Assembly: GCA_022419385.1 (NCBI GenBank)
Contig: JAJUBI010000002.1
Coordinates: 4,898,001-4,962,000 of the forward strand
Source: Paraconiothyrium sp. Pb-2020
Taxonomy: Eukaryota > Ascomycota > Dothideomycetes > Pleosporales > Didymosphaeriaceae
Direction of reading: 5' to 3'
Length of the DNA stretch: 64,000 nt
Every line of letters starts with the position of its first letter. Position 1 is the stretch's first letter. The position numbers and the translations under genes are program-made. Below, piece after piece: positions 52,045 to 62,858 of this stretch. The notes below the pieces were generated by a model, which searched no databases, was not told the DNA's origin, and saw nothing but the letters and a program-made list of their open reading frames with translations.

Positions 52045-53331
52045 CTACCATCCGTATTCAGGCAACTTCCACCCCTGGCTATCATCCCCACCACCCAGCC
52101 ACACCGCTAACTTCTGTACCCTCAACAAAGCCAACAGCCACACTATACTGTGAAAAATCCAATTTCCCCACGCCGTCTGCGGATTCGCCAGCTGGGGGAA
52201 CAGCGCGAAATCCATGTTGTGCTTCGCGACAAACGGCTTGTACAAATCCTCATAAGTCTGCAATGCCTGCGGTACCTCCTCTGGCGATGTGACCTCTGAA
52301 AGCTCGCCGGCAATACAATATGCCCCCGTCATGGCAAGACTAGTGCCCACGCCCATAGTAGCGAAAGCTGCATCGCCGAGCGTCACGCAGTGCCCCTTTG
52401 TCCACTTAGGCGTGCGCACTTGGCACCAGTGTGTCATATAAAAGTCCTCTGAAGCGTCAAGCCCGTCGAGGAAGCGCTCCATCTGCCATGTGCATCCTGA
52501 TTTTTGAAAACGCTGACGGAAGTACTTTTTCTGCGTGGAAACATCTGCGCGCACGATATCCTCAAGCTCAGGGTTTCGCTCCTTCTTGGCGTTGGTGATG
52601 GTCAGGTAGACGCCCATGGTTTTGTTGTTGCGGTGGGGGCGCAGGTGGATGGATAGCCCGGGGGCAAACGTGGCCCAGTGCCAGAGCTGGTCGTCTTCGG
52701 GGATGCGTGGGACGGAGAAGAAACTTATGTACATTCCTGATGGGCGGACGTGTTCGCGTTTGTCGTCTTTGCCGAAGATGAAAGAGCGCGTGGGAGAACC
52801 GATACCGTCTGCTCCTACGACGACGTCATATCTCTGGTCCTGGAGCTTGCCGCGAGCAAAGTGGACGTCTACGCCGGTGCCATCTGCTCGGTCTTCCATT
52901 GATTGGATCGTCTCGTCGTAGACTATCTGGATCTGTACGCCCTCCTTTTTCGATTTTTCGACGCCATCCAGCAACAATCCGGTGAGCTCGCCTCGGAGGA
53001 TTTCGTACTCGCTCGTCGCACTTTGAGCTTTGGCGTCGCCTGTTGCGGGGAGGTATGCGACGGTTTGGCCCTTTCCGTTGAGAAACGCCAGGCCTGTCTC
53101 TGTTGTATGTCTGGCTTTGATGTCCTGCTCCCATCCCAGCTTACGAATTACATCAACGGCGGGTCCACGAATATCGACCGATTGACCTGTTGTTCGCGGT
53201 ACTGGAGAGCGCTCGATGAGTGTGATGATGGGTTGCATCTTGAACCCTGGCTGGCGAGCGAGCATCAAGGCTAAGGAAGCCCCAGCAACGCCCGCACCAG
53301 ATATGAGGATTGAGAGAGGCCTCTCAGACAT
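52045..53331 (-). CDS. FAD-dependent monooxygenase (PHBH/UbiH-like)
   Basis: Single exon, 428 residues. The N-terminal dinucleotide-binding motif GAGVAGASLALMLA is at about 12-25, with the second-strand acid in LIERSP. RGELTGLLLDGVE is followed by the DG motif VVGADGIGSPTRS, and the FAD-contacting GD motif GHCVTLGDAAFATMGVGTS is near 315-335. The C-terminus is hydrophobic (FHSIVWLLALLRVQKLAVWL) and might be a membrane-associating helix. The family hydroxylates aromatic or polyketide substrates using NAD(P)H and oxygen, and includes many secondary-metabolism and xenobiotic enzymes. There is no biosynthetic core enzyme nearby, so a stand-alone detoxification or catabolic role is likely. The length is typical for intact members. 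Confidence 0.9.
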   Translation of the reverse strand: MSERPLSILISGAGVAGASLALMLARQPGFKMQPIITLIERSPVPRTTGQSVDIRGPAVDVIRKLGWEQDIKARHTTETGLAFLNGKGQTVAYLPATGDAKAQSATSEYEILRGELTGLLLDGVEKSKKEGVQIQIVYDETIQSMEDRADGTGVDVHFARGKLQDQRYDVVVGADGIGSPTRSFIFGKDDKREHVRPSGMYISFFSVPRIPEDDQLWHWATFAPGLSIHLRPHRNNKTMGVYLTITNAKKERNPELEDIVRADVSTQKKYFRQRFQKSGCTWQMERFLDGLDASEDFYMTHWCQVRTPKWTKGHCVTLGDAAFATMGVGTSLAMTGAYCIAGELSEVTSPEEVPQALQTYEDLYKPFVAKHNMDFALFPQLANPQTAWGNWIFHSIVWLLALLRVQKLAVWLGGGDDSQGWKLPEYGW

Positions 53332-55117
53332 GATTGTAACGATAGTCTGTAATTTGTTTGATAGAAAAGTTGCTTGGGTCGGTGGTGCTTAGCCAAAGGC
53401 CAAGGCGAGGCCATATTTATCAATCTCCTTCCTGCCTAATTTCTAACCTCCGAGCGCCAGCGCCGGCCCACAACCACCTTCAAGGCCCGAAGACTTAACT
53501 TTAAGCCCCGAACCGTCGCGACAATGATTTCGCATTTACTCGCTTTGACAGGGCGACTAGGCACACTGGCCGCATAGCATGCGAGCGCCTGCAATGTGAC
53601 ATCATCACTAGTCGCGGCCATCAATGGCATGTCACTGAATGCGGGTGCCTAAAAGCGCCCGACGCCATGGCTGTTGCACACGTACCTGCGCAACATGACA
53701 CTACGTACGATGGCTTGCGTTGCGCTTGAGACGTGTGGCTTGTTCTAGACTGCACGAAGAGAAATCGGGATCAGTTCGGAGGTTGAGGTTGAACGGCAGC
53801 CCGATCGCCGACTACTCTTTTCGGACTAGCCCTGCTTTAGTCTCATTGGCTATCGGCCAAATTTCACCGTCATTCAGCAATGCTACTTGTACTGACACTT
53901 TTCATCGAAGTTTTTGAGCCCTTACTTCTGCGCTGAACTCAAGTAGTGTCCCAAGAATACGTATACCTTCCTTGATCGCGGTAGCAAGATTTGATGAATG
54001 GCTACGCAACGTTGCACATTGGCTTCAAGCGATAGTCTTGTTGACAACGATGTCGTGTACCTGCTGGTGTACCTGATGAAATCCTCTAGAAGAAAGCATC
54101 GATCGCAGCAACGCTTCCGAAGTGACAAGACTCAGGTCGACTGTTCAAGGACCTTTCGCATAGGCGCGCTTAAACACAGCACCGATGGCGGACAAAGATC
54201 GTGCTATTGGCTCTCGAGATCTCCTGCACGGCAGACGCAGTACCAATGCAAGGGAGGACAGCAGAGAATAGGCGCTAGATTTTGGGAGAGCGATGCAGAG
54301 AGTGTACGAATTTAGGCGTTCGGAAGGCAGATCTTGGTCTTGCAGTTGTACCTCGCAAGGTAGATGGATGCTGCAGGGCATTAGTGATGCTGAAATGAAA
54401 CCGATGCATGAAATTACTAGCGACTATGGCCGTCACTGCTCTCATGGATCCGCATGCAATGCTAATTGATTCTAGTGGGACCACAAATACCGCCATGACG
54501 ATGGAGACCGGCTCGCACCAACCCACGAAGAATGCGGTCATGGCCGTGATTTAGCCATACCCTTCCTGCGATCATTCGACCAAAGCAAGGAGCTCAACGA
54601 CTGCGGCGATCATCTGAGATCGGATAGTTCGAATGGAGAAAATTAGAGATACAAAATTTTCTCCTACGACGAGTGCAACATCAATAGTGCACTGGAATCT
54701 CACTAGAAAACCTAGAACTTTATGTGCATGAACTACTTACAGACATCTAGACAATCTCAGGGCTGCTGTTAGTATACAGCAATGAGCTCTGCGATGGCCA
54801 CAAGATCCTGTTCAGCATGACTATGGTCACCGTAAGTCCAAGGCGTCAGTAGCACTCTCGCCATGTGATATTGATGCATTCAATCTAGCCATGGCCTTCT
54901 GATATGCATTTCGAGAACTGATAACTGGGATCACCATAAACGTTCATCCGGGTGTCCGAGATGCCTTTGGATCATGAGATAATCCAGCTTCCATGAAAAT
55001 CTCTATATCGCGAGCCACATGAAGCATGCTAACATCCACGTGAACTTGACGATCCCGTTCTTGCGTTCAATTCCAACCATCTTGAACCTTGCCGCTTCGC
55101 AACAGGGACGAATCGTC
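53332..55117. other. Intergenic with a transporter relic
   Basis: 1.8 kb between two minus-strand genes. The only recognisable content is the MFS relic at 54145-54541. The plus-strand frame at 53998-54315 is antisense to it. Confidence 0.5.
54145..54541 (-). pseudogene. Relic of a TRI12-type MFS efflux pump
   Basis: The minus-strand frame 54541-54275 reads FFVGWCEPVSIVMAVFVV, then SIACGSMRAVTAIVASNF and a short TNALQHPST-like stretch. The WxE motif, the glycine-poor loop and the SxR motif correspond to helices 9-11 of TRI12/siderophore-type 14-helix pumps. The last part continues in another frame (54381-54145: LPSERLNSYTL, ending FKRAYAKGP), so a frameshift has occurred. The N-terminal two thirds are not found. 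This is a decayed fragment; its intact source is outside the window. Confidence 0.6.
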
Positions 55118-55798
55118 CTACACAATCGACTGCTCGAACTGATCTTGTGCGTGCACGTTCTTGAGATACGCCAACGCCTTGGCCTCAGCTGGATGAGGCG
55201 CCCGAACCGACCTGCGATACAGGCCATTCGCAGCTTCTATAGTTCGGACCTCCAAATTACTCTTGCATCGGTAGCATGACTTCAGATCACGGCGGCAAGG
55301 ACAAAGCCCCCTAGAGCGCGAGAAGTCGAAGTCCACGGTGACAGTCAAGCTCGTGAGCCGCGGGAAGTGAGCTTTTAGTTTGAAGTCCGATAGTATGGCC
55401 CAATCGCGCTCGGTCGAGTGGATGCTGATGTGGATATGGCGAATGAATTTCCGATACTGCTCTGGTGGGATAACGAACACGTTGTTACCAGTTGCAGCTG
55501 GCGCGATGTAGAAGGTATTAATTCGATAGAAGACCTCCTTCACGATCTCTGTAAGGTAAACATGTTAGAAGTGTCGACACGAAAGGGTCATAGGCGATTT
55601 ACCTGAGTCCTGGAACTTCGGCGAGCGCAGTGCGTCACAGCGGCCGCGATCCAAACACTTGGGGGAGCTCAACAAGTCGAGTTCCCTATACTCCGGGTGT
55701 AGCACATACCCGAGTATTTCAAGCTTCAGCTCGTCGGGCAAGGTGCTGTAGAACTTCCGAAGCGAGAGATCCACACGAAACATGTAAGGTGGCGACAT
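55118..55798 (-). CDS. F-box-like hypothetical protein, tandem family copy 1
   Basis: Two minus-strand exons, 55798-55603 and 55548-55118, intron 54 bases, phase 1 (GTAAAT...CTAAC...TTACAG); 208 residues. The N-terminus has LPDELKLEILGYVLHPEY, an F-box-like first helix. The second exon has EVFYRINTFYI, FIRHIHISI and LTSLTVTVDFDFS. Copy 2 at 56869-57717 shares all three blocks and an intron at the same codon, which supports the model. Copy 1 is about 60 residues shorter because it stops after AYLKNVHAQ, where copy 2 continues, so it may be truncated. The function is unknown; an SCF-adaptor role is possible. Confidence 0.75.
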
Positions 55799-56868
55799 GG
55801 TGTTGGTGTTCCCAAAGCGTTGAGAGTGTTGTACTGGGCTTGAGGGCAGAGTAGAGCGAGTTCATATACACAGATGTGCGCACAATGCACGGACCATGAT
55901 ACTTAGTGTCTTCGGAATGAGTCAGCGTCTGTGAATACGTCCCGCCCTCGAGGTCACGTGTGACTCGACTTTTCCAACTTTGCGCGACCCTTGCGCGGGT
56001 CTGCGCACTTTAGTATCAGAAAATCCCGGTTGAAATACATACTAGCGAGGCCTGGGATGGATGATACACGACCTGTAAAAGAGTCAAAAGTGTCCGCTCT
56101 ATTACATATTCTTTCATGTGAGGTGGCCCGAAAACTTGTGGACAGCACCCATAATGCCTACGTGAGTACAAGTTCGACCATATCGAAGCCTTCAATGCTG
56201 AATGGACCAAATCACGGAAAGGGAGATCTGGAGGATTCTAATTATCATTGGTATATATACCATTCGCTGTCTAGCTTTGGTAAAGGTACTATAAGACCGG
56301 AAAGTTAACCAACATGAGGCAGCTGTAAGAGCCTGATGGATAGTAATTTGAGTCTACCCGGCCTGTTATAGGGCTAAAAGTTTCCGCTTTGCTACATGTT
56401 GTTTCCACGGGAGGTGGCCAGAAACTTGTCAAAACGATTATGATAGACCTAATATAGGTAGCAAACATATATTCCTAGGTAAAGCTGGGTATCCTTGCTA
56501 TACTACGCTCCCCAGCAGCTTTCATCAAAAAGGTGTATTCTGATTGCAAAATTATGTCTAGATGGGGAAACTTTGGCCATGATGTAGCAAAGCGCGAAAG
56601 CGTCACGTATCAGCATGATAGTACTTGTCCCTGTTCAGGTGTCCAATTAATAATCAACTCATGATGTTCTTTGTATTTGTTCATGTCAGTCATTTTGATC
56701 CGACATTCACGTTGACTGATCTGCTTGATGCTCGCTGACGCCCGTTCCTGGACCCGTATCGCCCTCATAAGAGCCTATCCAACACACCAAGGTACCCATA
56801 CCATGCTGGAATCGACAAATCATAGTCAATGCTAAGGTACCCAATGTCCCAAGGATTCATACCTGCAC
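55799..56868. other. Intergenic with dispersed short repeats
   Basis: 1.07 kb. Two related copies of about 90 bases occur at about 56070-56161 and 56361-56452, with a possible inverted fragment at 56569-56605. No gene recognised. Confidence 0.5.
56070..56452. repeat. Pair of about 90-base direct repeats
   Basis: Copy 1 (about 56070-56161) and copy 2 (about 56361-56452) share CCTGT, then CTAAAAG/TCAAAAG, TTCCGCT-like, TACAT, GAGGTGGCC and GAAA(A)CTTGT in the same order, with many C/T and G/A differences. The period is about 291 bases. Part of it (TTTGCTACATG) recurs inverted near 56580-56595. Confidence 0.6.
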
Positions 56869-57717
56869 TCAGTCGCGGACCTCTCGAATAAAGCATTTAC
56901 AAAACTTCTTCACGACTGTCTGCGACTCTCCTAGCACGAACTTCACTTCAGTGCCCTCGAGCGCATGCCTGGTGTTTTTGAGGAGCGCAAACACCTGTGT
57001 CTCTGGATCGTCGATTATGGGCAAACCAATCAGACAACCCTTTCGGATGTGGTTGCGTTGGTCTTCCGAGTACTTAAGCTGGCTGTCCGGACCTATGTAG
57101 ATGGCTACGTTAAGGACTTCGACAGCCAGCTTGCGCACATCGAATTGTATAGGGTTGATGTATGATGTTGACCAATCTCGCTGAGCGCGATGCTTGGCTA
57201 GCGGAGATATTGAGGAGAAGGGTGGCTTGGTCGGATCATCGAGGCTGTATGAACAAGAGCCGTCCTCTTTGGGGAGAGTGAAGTCGAAGTCCACGGTGAC
57301 GGTTAGGTCGGTGAGCTGAGGCAACTCGGCTTTCGGGCTAAGGGTCGAAAGAAGGTACCACTGTCGTAGTGTGGGTAGAATGTAGATCTGCAGGCGGTTG
57401 ATGAATCGGCGATAGCGTGGATCCGGCAGTATGAAAGCACCGCGGTTGGCTAGGACGAAGAAGGTGTTATTGCGGTAGAAGGCTTCTTTCCAGATTTCTG
57501 TTCTTCAATCAGTTATGGTTTATAAACTTCGGACACGGAATTCACCTGCGTCCTCGAAGCGCTTCGAGAAGAAGGGCTTCCAGTGGCCCGCAACGAGGTT
57601 CGAGCAGGTCACCATAGCGACAGGCTCGTGGACTTCCGACACAGGACCAAGGATTTTGAGCTTCAACTCGGCGGGCAAGGATTTCCAGCCGTGCAAGAAT
57701 GCATCGGTAGAAGCCAT
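56869..57717 (-). CDS. F-box-like hypothetical protein, tandem family copy 2
   Basis: Two minus-strand exons, 57717-57546 and 57497-56869, intron 48 bases, phase 1 (GTGAAT...CTGAT...AACAG); 266 residues. The F-box-like N-terminus is SLPAELKLKILGPVSEV. The second exon has EAFYRNNTFFVLANRG, RRFINRLQIYIL, LTDLTVTVDFDF, VRKLAVEVLNVAIYIG, a DDPETQVFALLKNT block and a Cys-containing C-terminus (KKFCKCFIREV). It is the fullest copy of the local family (others at 55118-55798 and 58440-58617). The conserved intron position and shared motifs make it a real gene; the role is unknown. Confidence 0.78.
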
Positions 57718-58662
57718 GATGAGAATTCAGTAGCGAGACTATTAATAATATTGAGAAAAAGGGAGTGTCGAGAGCGTGTTGAGTGTGGAGAGGGTGGCGT
57801 TTTTGTAGACCGAATAGTAAGACAATCGTGCACGGTGCAAGGGACATAGTGTCTCCGAACTGAGTCAGCATTGGTGAAATGATATCGTTCTCGAGGTTAC
57901 GGGCAGCTCGTCCTCCCGGTCTGTGCACAAATTATCCCCCAGAAAATCAACTCTTGCCGTAAACGATTGTTAGCCGAGGTTCTACATATATGTTAGAAGG
58001 TTTCGTGAGCTGCCGGAACTCGAAGATCACATCAATATCAAACAGCAAACCGATTGCTTTCTTCTGGACCAACGACAGACAGAACATGTAAAGCAATCTC
58101 ATATACAAACAGCACATAGAAAATGTATACTGGCTGACAGTTCTTTGCACGTCATGCTTTTCGGCACATGCACAAACGCTGAAACAAGAACCCAAAATTA
58201 TGAAAACACTTGATATTCACTCCCTTGGTACCCTCATTTGTGAATTTTGTCAAGGATTTCACAAAATGGACTGGTGCTTCTGGCCCTCACGGTCTGCGAT
58301 TATTGAATCATGACTACATAATTCACTTTGTGCCTAATGATAAGAGACATGAAAAATACATGACGATGTGGAGTATCCACATAAAAGGTGGCTGCTAAGG
58401 CTCCTTCCATTATTAGCAGACCCTATTGGAAAAGCTAAGCCCTGCAGCACGGTACCAGGAAAACAGCAAAGCCGATTCGAAGTCCGCAATGACGGTCAAC
58501 TCATTTACATTCGAAAATTGAATTTTGAAGCAGAGAGCGAGTAAATGCCATTCATTCCTAGGATACCTATTACCAACACCTAGGCCAATCGTGTTAGTGT
58601 AAATCTCGCACAGCCTGTCCCTTTCAAAACATCGGGAACGCGCCTATAAAGTCTACCCCAAC
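57718..58662. other. Intergenic with a decayed family copy
   Basis: 945 bases. The recognisable content is the third F-box-like relic at 58440-58617. A minus-strand frame at 57947-58195 may be another relic but has no clear match. Confidence 0.45.
58440..58617 (-). pseudogene. Decayed third copy of the F-box-like tandem family
   Basis: The minus strand reads RLCEIYTNTIG, then NEWHLLALCFKIQF and VNELTVIADFES. These align in order with RLQIYIL, RQWYLLSTLSPKAEL and LTDLTVTVDFDF of copy 2. The F-box part and the C-terminus are absent and no start codon is present, so it is a relic. A partial tandem expansion of the family followed by decay explains it. Confidence 0.65.
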
Positions 58663-60108
58663 TCAATTCGCAGACTTTTTCCCATCTTCCTGCAGGATCC
58701 TATTCAACCCGTCCCGCTTAATACAATTCTCAAAAGCGAAGCTCTTCGCCAACTCCTCCAGCTCCTCTTCCGTCTTCCCCTCAAACAGCTCCGCAAACTC
58801 CCATCCCAGATACTCACTCATCAGACACTCCCTAACCGCCCTTTCCACCTGCCTGTCAAAAGTCCAGATGTGTGGATACTTCTTCTTCTGTATATGCTCA
58901 GGCACCATCTTCTTCAAACCTTCAATAAAGGGCCCATACACGTCTTTGACACCCTCTTTGTCCACACAGCCCCAGAAGTCCAATGCTAGCTTCTGCTTCT
59001 TTGCCACGAAAGGTGCAATGAGCTTCATGTATGGTGTGTCCGGGTTGAGGTAGACCATGCCCTGATAGCCAATATCTTTGTACAGCCAGATGCTCCAGCT
59101 GACCTTGTCTTGGTCGTAGATGGTCAGTTGATCCTGCAGCAAGTGGTAGCGCGCGGTGTTGACCTTCTCTGCCTCGGGGTCGACGCTCTCATTGGCGTAT
59201 ACTGGACCGAATTCTCCGTTCCAGATTGGTACGTTCTTCTCGCGCATGAAGAGTGCTTTGCGGTCGAATTGCCGCTTGAGTTTGCCCTTGTGATCGTCGC
59301 TCCCGGAATATAAAGGCTGCCCAGGGATGGGGAAACCGAACATTGCATAGTCGTGACATGCGTAGACTGCATTAGGCAGGACGTTTTGGAAGTATGTGAA
59401 GTCCATTGCGTATGTGTTGCCGTCGATGAAGAGCATAGTGTCTGGGTCCACAGCTCGGATGGCCTTTTCTGCACGCTCGTACCACGAGATCAACCGAACG
59501 TGCTCAGGGTCGGCCGGCTCGTTGAGGAGATTGTAGCCACATACTACTGGATTGTCCTTGTATCGCGTTGCGATAGCTTTCCAAAGCTCAATTGCCTGAT
59601 CTTGGAACACGCGGAACTCCCAGAACATAGCCTTGTTAAGCCCGCCATCAGAGTGCCAATCCTGGTTCTGTCCACCTGGCGCAGCGTGAAGATCCAGAAC
59701 AACGTACAGATTATATCTTGTACAAATGTTAATGACACGGTCAAGAAGCTCAAACCCCTCCTTCTTGAAGGACGCCGGGTCCTGATCATCGATGAAGTGG
59801 CGATAGTTGAACGGCAGGCGGATGCAGTTCATGCCCAGCGATGCGAAAAACTTCGCATCGGCCTCAGTAAAAAAGTAGTGTAATACTCTATCAAAGAAAA
59901 ACTGTGCCTTTTCTTTGCCGAGGACTGAAGCAAGTGCAGCTCGGTGTTCGTGTTCGTGGCCTGGATAGCCAGTAATGAAGTTCTCCATGTTGAGATAGCC
60001 ACCCAGAGCTGTACCCTTCAGCACAACACGCTCACCGGCGTCGTTAACGATAGCATCGCCAGATACGCGCAGTGGATGACAATATGGGTTCATAGTGTGA
60101 GTGGTCAT
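58663..60108 (-). CDS. GH5 family glucosidase, intracellular
   Basis: 481 residues from the ATG at 60108; the frame is open upstream to 60408 but gives an unlikely basic, Pro-rich extension. The GH5 barrel is evident: the start VVLKGTALGGYLNMENFI, GMNCIRLPFNYRHF, YVVLDLHAAPGGQNQDWHSD, acid/base Glu197 in NLLNEPAD, and nucleophile Glu299 in WNGEFGPVYAN. The Trp of SWSIWLYKDIG lines the active site. There is no signal peptide, so it should act in the cytosol on exo-beta-glucosides, such as glucan oligosaccharides or glucosylated sterols or lipids, rather than cell-wall glucan outside. It lies beside a Zn2Cys6 regulator and a sugar transporter, suggesting sugar or glucoside use. Confidence 0.9.
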   Translation of the reverse strand: MTTHTMNPYCHPLRVSGDAIVNDAGERVVLKGTALGGYLNMENFITGYPGHEHEHRAALASVLGKEKAQFFFDRVLHYFFTEADAKFFASLGMNCIRLPFNYRHFIDDQDPASFKKEGFELLDRVINICTRYNLYVVLDLHAAPGGQNQDWHSDGGLNKAMFWEFRVFQDQAIELWKAIATRYKDNPVVCGYNLLNEPADPEHVRLISWYERAEKAIRAVDPDTMLFIDGNTYAMDFTYFQNVLPNAVYACHDYAMFGFPIPGQPLYSGSDDHKGKLKRQFDRKALFMREKNVPIWNGEFGPVYANESVDPEAEKVNTARYHLLQDQLTIYDQDKVSWSIWLYKDIGYQGMVYLNPDTPYMKLIAPFVAKKQKLALDFWGCVDKEGVKDVYGPFIEGLKKMVPEHIQKKKYPHIWTFDRQVERAVRECLMSEYLGWEFAELFEGKTEEELEELAKSFAFENCIKRDGLNRILQEDGKKSAN

Positions 60109-60505
60109 GATAGAACTAGGACAGTTTGAATTCGGAAGACTGAGGTGTGAAAGCAAAGTACCGACGAGGACGAGATGCGAATCAGTAACGAGTGCTGTTG
60201 TCTGCGAACGGTCTATTGAGGTCTCAGAAAGCTTACATCTGGGTCTCTGACCTGGTTCAAGTCGGAGACACGACCTGGGGAAATGTGGGACCGAGTTGTT
60301 GCAGCTCCCGACATTCCGCGAAGGTCTGGGGATCAGCCGAATATGGTTAGGTTCGGTTTTGTGTGCGCGTGCGCGTGCATCAGTACTTGGACACGCGCGA
60401 ATTGGCATCTACAGATACGAGTCGTTATTAGCCGCTGGGTATCTTTCTTCGTCAACGTGCGCGATGTCTTCCAATATTGATTCGAGTGGAAATGCCCTTC
60501 TTCTG
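60109..60505. other. Intergenic
   Basis: 397 bases between two minus-strand genes, containing the glucosidase promoter; nothing else recognised. Confidence 0.4.
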
Positions 60506-62454
60506 TCAGTTCATGGCCGATGAGCTGCGGTATAGTAGACGAAGGGTAGCAGCCATGGTGGAAAGATCAGTTGACTCGTGTTCCCAAGATTCAAGCAATT
60601 GGATGACCTCTTCGATAGCCGCACGCCAACCTGTCGGCATATGGCAGATACAATCGTGCCCGTAAGATCCATCGTCTTCGCGAGCGGCAAAAGCGGGGCT
60701 CTTCGCAGCGGCGAGCAGAATGAGCGCACTGCGCGCACAGGACTTGATCATGCCAAATGTTCCGTGATGTCTATGCGAAAATCCCGGGCGATTTACGTGA
60801 ATTCGATTCACATGTACCTGTAGACCATTGTTGGCCAAATGCTGTATGAGCAGTCCCTCTTCAGTGCGTGAACCGGAAGCAACGACCCAATTGACAAATG
60901 GCCAGTACACGATTTCCCACACATTGATGAGATGCCCACGCAGAACAAAGCGGCATATTTCATCTTCTTCTGCTGGCGCTAGTGTGGACATGTTTTCTGG
61001 CAACCCTCGAATCCAGTCCTCAAGCTGGGATTCACGGTCTGCGACTCTCTGAGCAAGCCCCAAGATATGAATTTGCCCCGAATCTGGTGTAAACTCCACG
61101 ATTTCTTTAGCCATACGACGCCATAGTCGCAGTAGTGAGATTTCAGAAAGGTAGAAGTACCAAGACAATTGCTCGCGGGTCTCAGTCTCTGTGTTGACCA
61201 ACCTCAGTACCTCGCCGTCATGACTTGGCGGAGTCGGGAAGAATGGCGGATACCCGGCGATATCGATCTCGGAGAACAAAAAGCCAGGCAAGTTCAAATC
61301 TTCATTCATTTCCCGTTCAGACTTCCATGCCGACCAGTAGATGGCTTGCTCAGCAGCCGCTGAACGGCGTTCTGCTTCGTCTAGTTGCTCTCCATACTCC
61401 TGCCGAAAGGCGATCAAAGAGTGAAAGGTCTGGCAGCAAGCCAATGACTGCATAAAGTACCGCCATGCTGGCATTCTTTCAAATGTGCCTACGGAAGAGT
61501 CAATACCTTGGTTTCAGCTCGCTTAAGTCAACGATGTACCTACACATGCTATAAACACCCTAGTCACAGTTCAGCTCGGCGGCAACTTTGACACTGGACC
61601 GTGCAACTTACCGCAAAGAACATGCACTGCGCCTCGATGAGACTCGATGTGCCCAAAACCAGACCGAGCCTCTTCTTAGCGGCCAGAAAGAATGATTCAG
61701 CGGTACGGTATGCTTCTGAATCGCGATGAACGTAGCCCCCGTCGAGCGGCGTAGCTATAGTACCGAGCGCACAGACAAGCAACGCAAGGCATGCATCCGG
61801 TGACCAATCTATTCCGTGCAAGCAGACCCTGTTCACAGTCCTCCTAGTTTGCTGCTCATCCAAGACCGGGTTCTTCACATGCACGTAGTTGAAGAAATTG
61901 TCCAGCAATACCTTGATTCGATGAGGCTCAAACTCATCAAGACCAGATATCGGCGGAGAAGCTGTCATCTGAGTCGCTGATCTATTGGTGCAAGGGAATG
62001 CTGGAGTGCTCAATTCTTGTCCTCCGCGCAACCGCTTCAGAGGCTCCCATTCTAGGATATCGTCAATTGAGCATGGCAATAGTTGCGATCGATCAAGCTT
62101 CTGCTCGTTCAGTGCTGGTTCGGAAACCTCGTTGCTTGAGCTGTTGGGACCGCAGACATCGCGGACGAGTTGTTCTAAATCGTCAAGACGCTGTAGTATT
62201 TGCAGGCTCGCAGGATCAAAGCTCGATAGATCTACCGGTGCCTGAATACATTTTGCGCCAACCTTGACGCAAAAGGAGCATGCGGGCTTCGCATTGTCGC
62301 ACTTGGTCCGACGTGCCCGACAAACCTGGCAGGCCGTCACAGCGCGTTTGCGAGGGTAAGAGGCCGATCCACGTGGTGCGGGTCGTTTCTGACCAGTACT
62401 GAGATTCAGTGCAAGCACTTGTGGAGATGTCGGATGATGCTGGGATGACTCCAT
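60506..62454 (-). CDS. Zn2Cys6 fungal transcription factor, 613 residues, with a microexon
   Basis: Three minus-strand exons, 62454-61612, 61559-61544 (16 bases) and 61488-60506; introns of 52 and 55 bases. The zinc cluster has Cys42, 45, 52, 59, 62 and 69 (C-x2-C-x6-C-x6-C-x2-C-x6-C), with basic residues before it (PRKRAVTACQ). The fungal_trans middle domain begins near 175 (LLDNFFNYVHVKNPVLD) and continues with GIDWSPDACLALLVCALGTIA. The microexon encodes GVYSMC and links EAQCMFFA to TFERMPAWRYFMQSL, as expected for this family. Without it the protein would be truncated by the stop in the first intron. The gene is divergent from the sugar transporter, with 404 bases between ATGs, so it may control it. 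Confidence 0.87.
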
Positions 62455-62858
62455 GTGTCAAGAGTTGTGCGGTGGAGGAAGGAAAGAAGGAGTGTCGCGG
62501 CAGTGGTGGTCGCCATGCCTGCTCAGGCTAGACTAGGGGTATCTACAAGCCTCTGGGCACGATCACCATGCCAAAACAGACTTAGACCGAAACGTTCTCG
62601 CGGAGTGTCGTCCTCCACATTACCCCAGGTTTTCGGCTCGGTTTTGCACTCGGCTACCATGTCGCTGGGTGCATGCTACATCAAAGGCACCATTTCGGTT
62701 GACAGGGTCTCTCCGCATCCAGACCCATCATTGACGCGGAGCTTCAATGTCTCCAGCAGTATAAAGCGTCCTCAATGTCCTTCTGGGAGTGATCACCATT
62801 CGTGATTAGCTATCCCTAGTCCCTACACTGCTTTCCTTTCCTCTTACGAGCATCCAAC
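62455..62858. promoter_or_regulatory. Divergent promoter, Zn2Cys6 regulator and sugar transporter
   Basis: 404 bases between the ATGs at 62454 (minus) and 62859 (plus). TATAAAG occurs at 62760-62766, about 93 bases upstream of the transporter. No coding sequence. Confidence 0.5.

Noticed and set aside
53998..54315. 105-codon plus-strand open frame
   Set aside because: Antisense to the TRI12-type relic and without motifs.
57947..58195. Minus-strand frame that might be another F-box-like relic
   Set aside because: Only a weak resemblance to the family (a short FDID-like stretch); not enough to support a call.
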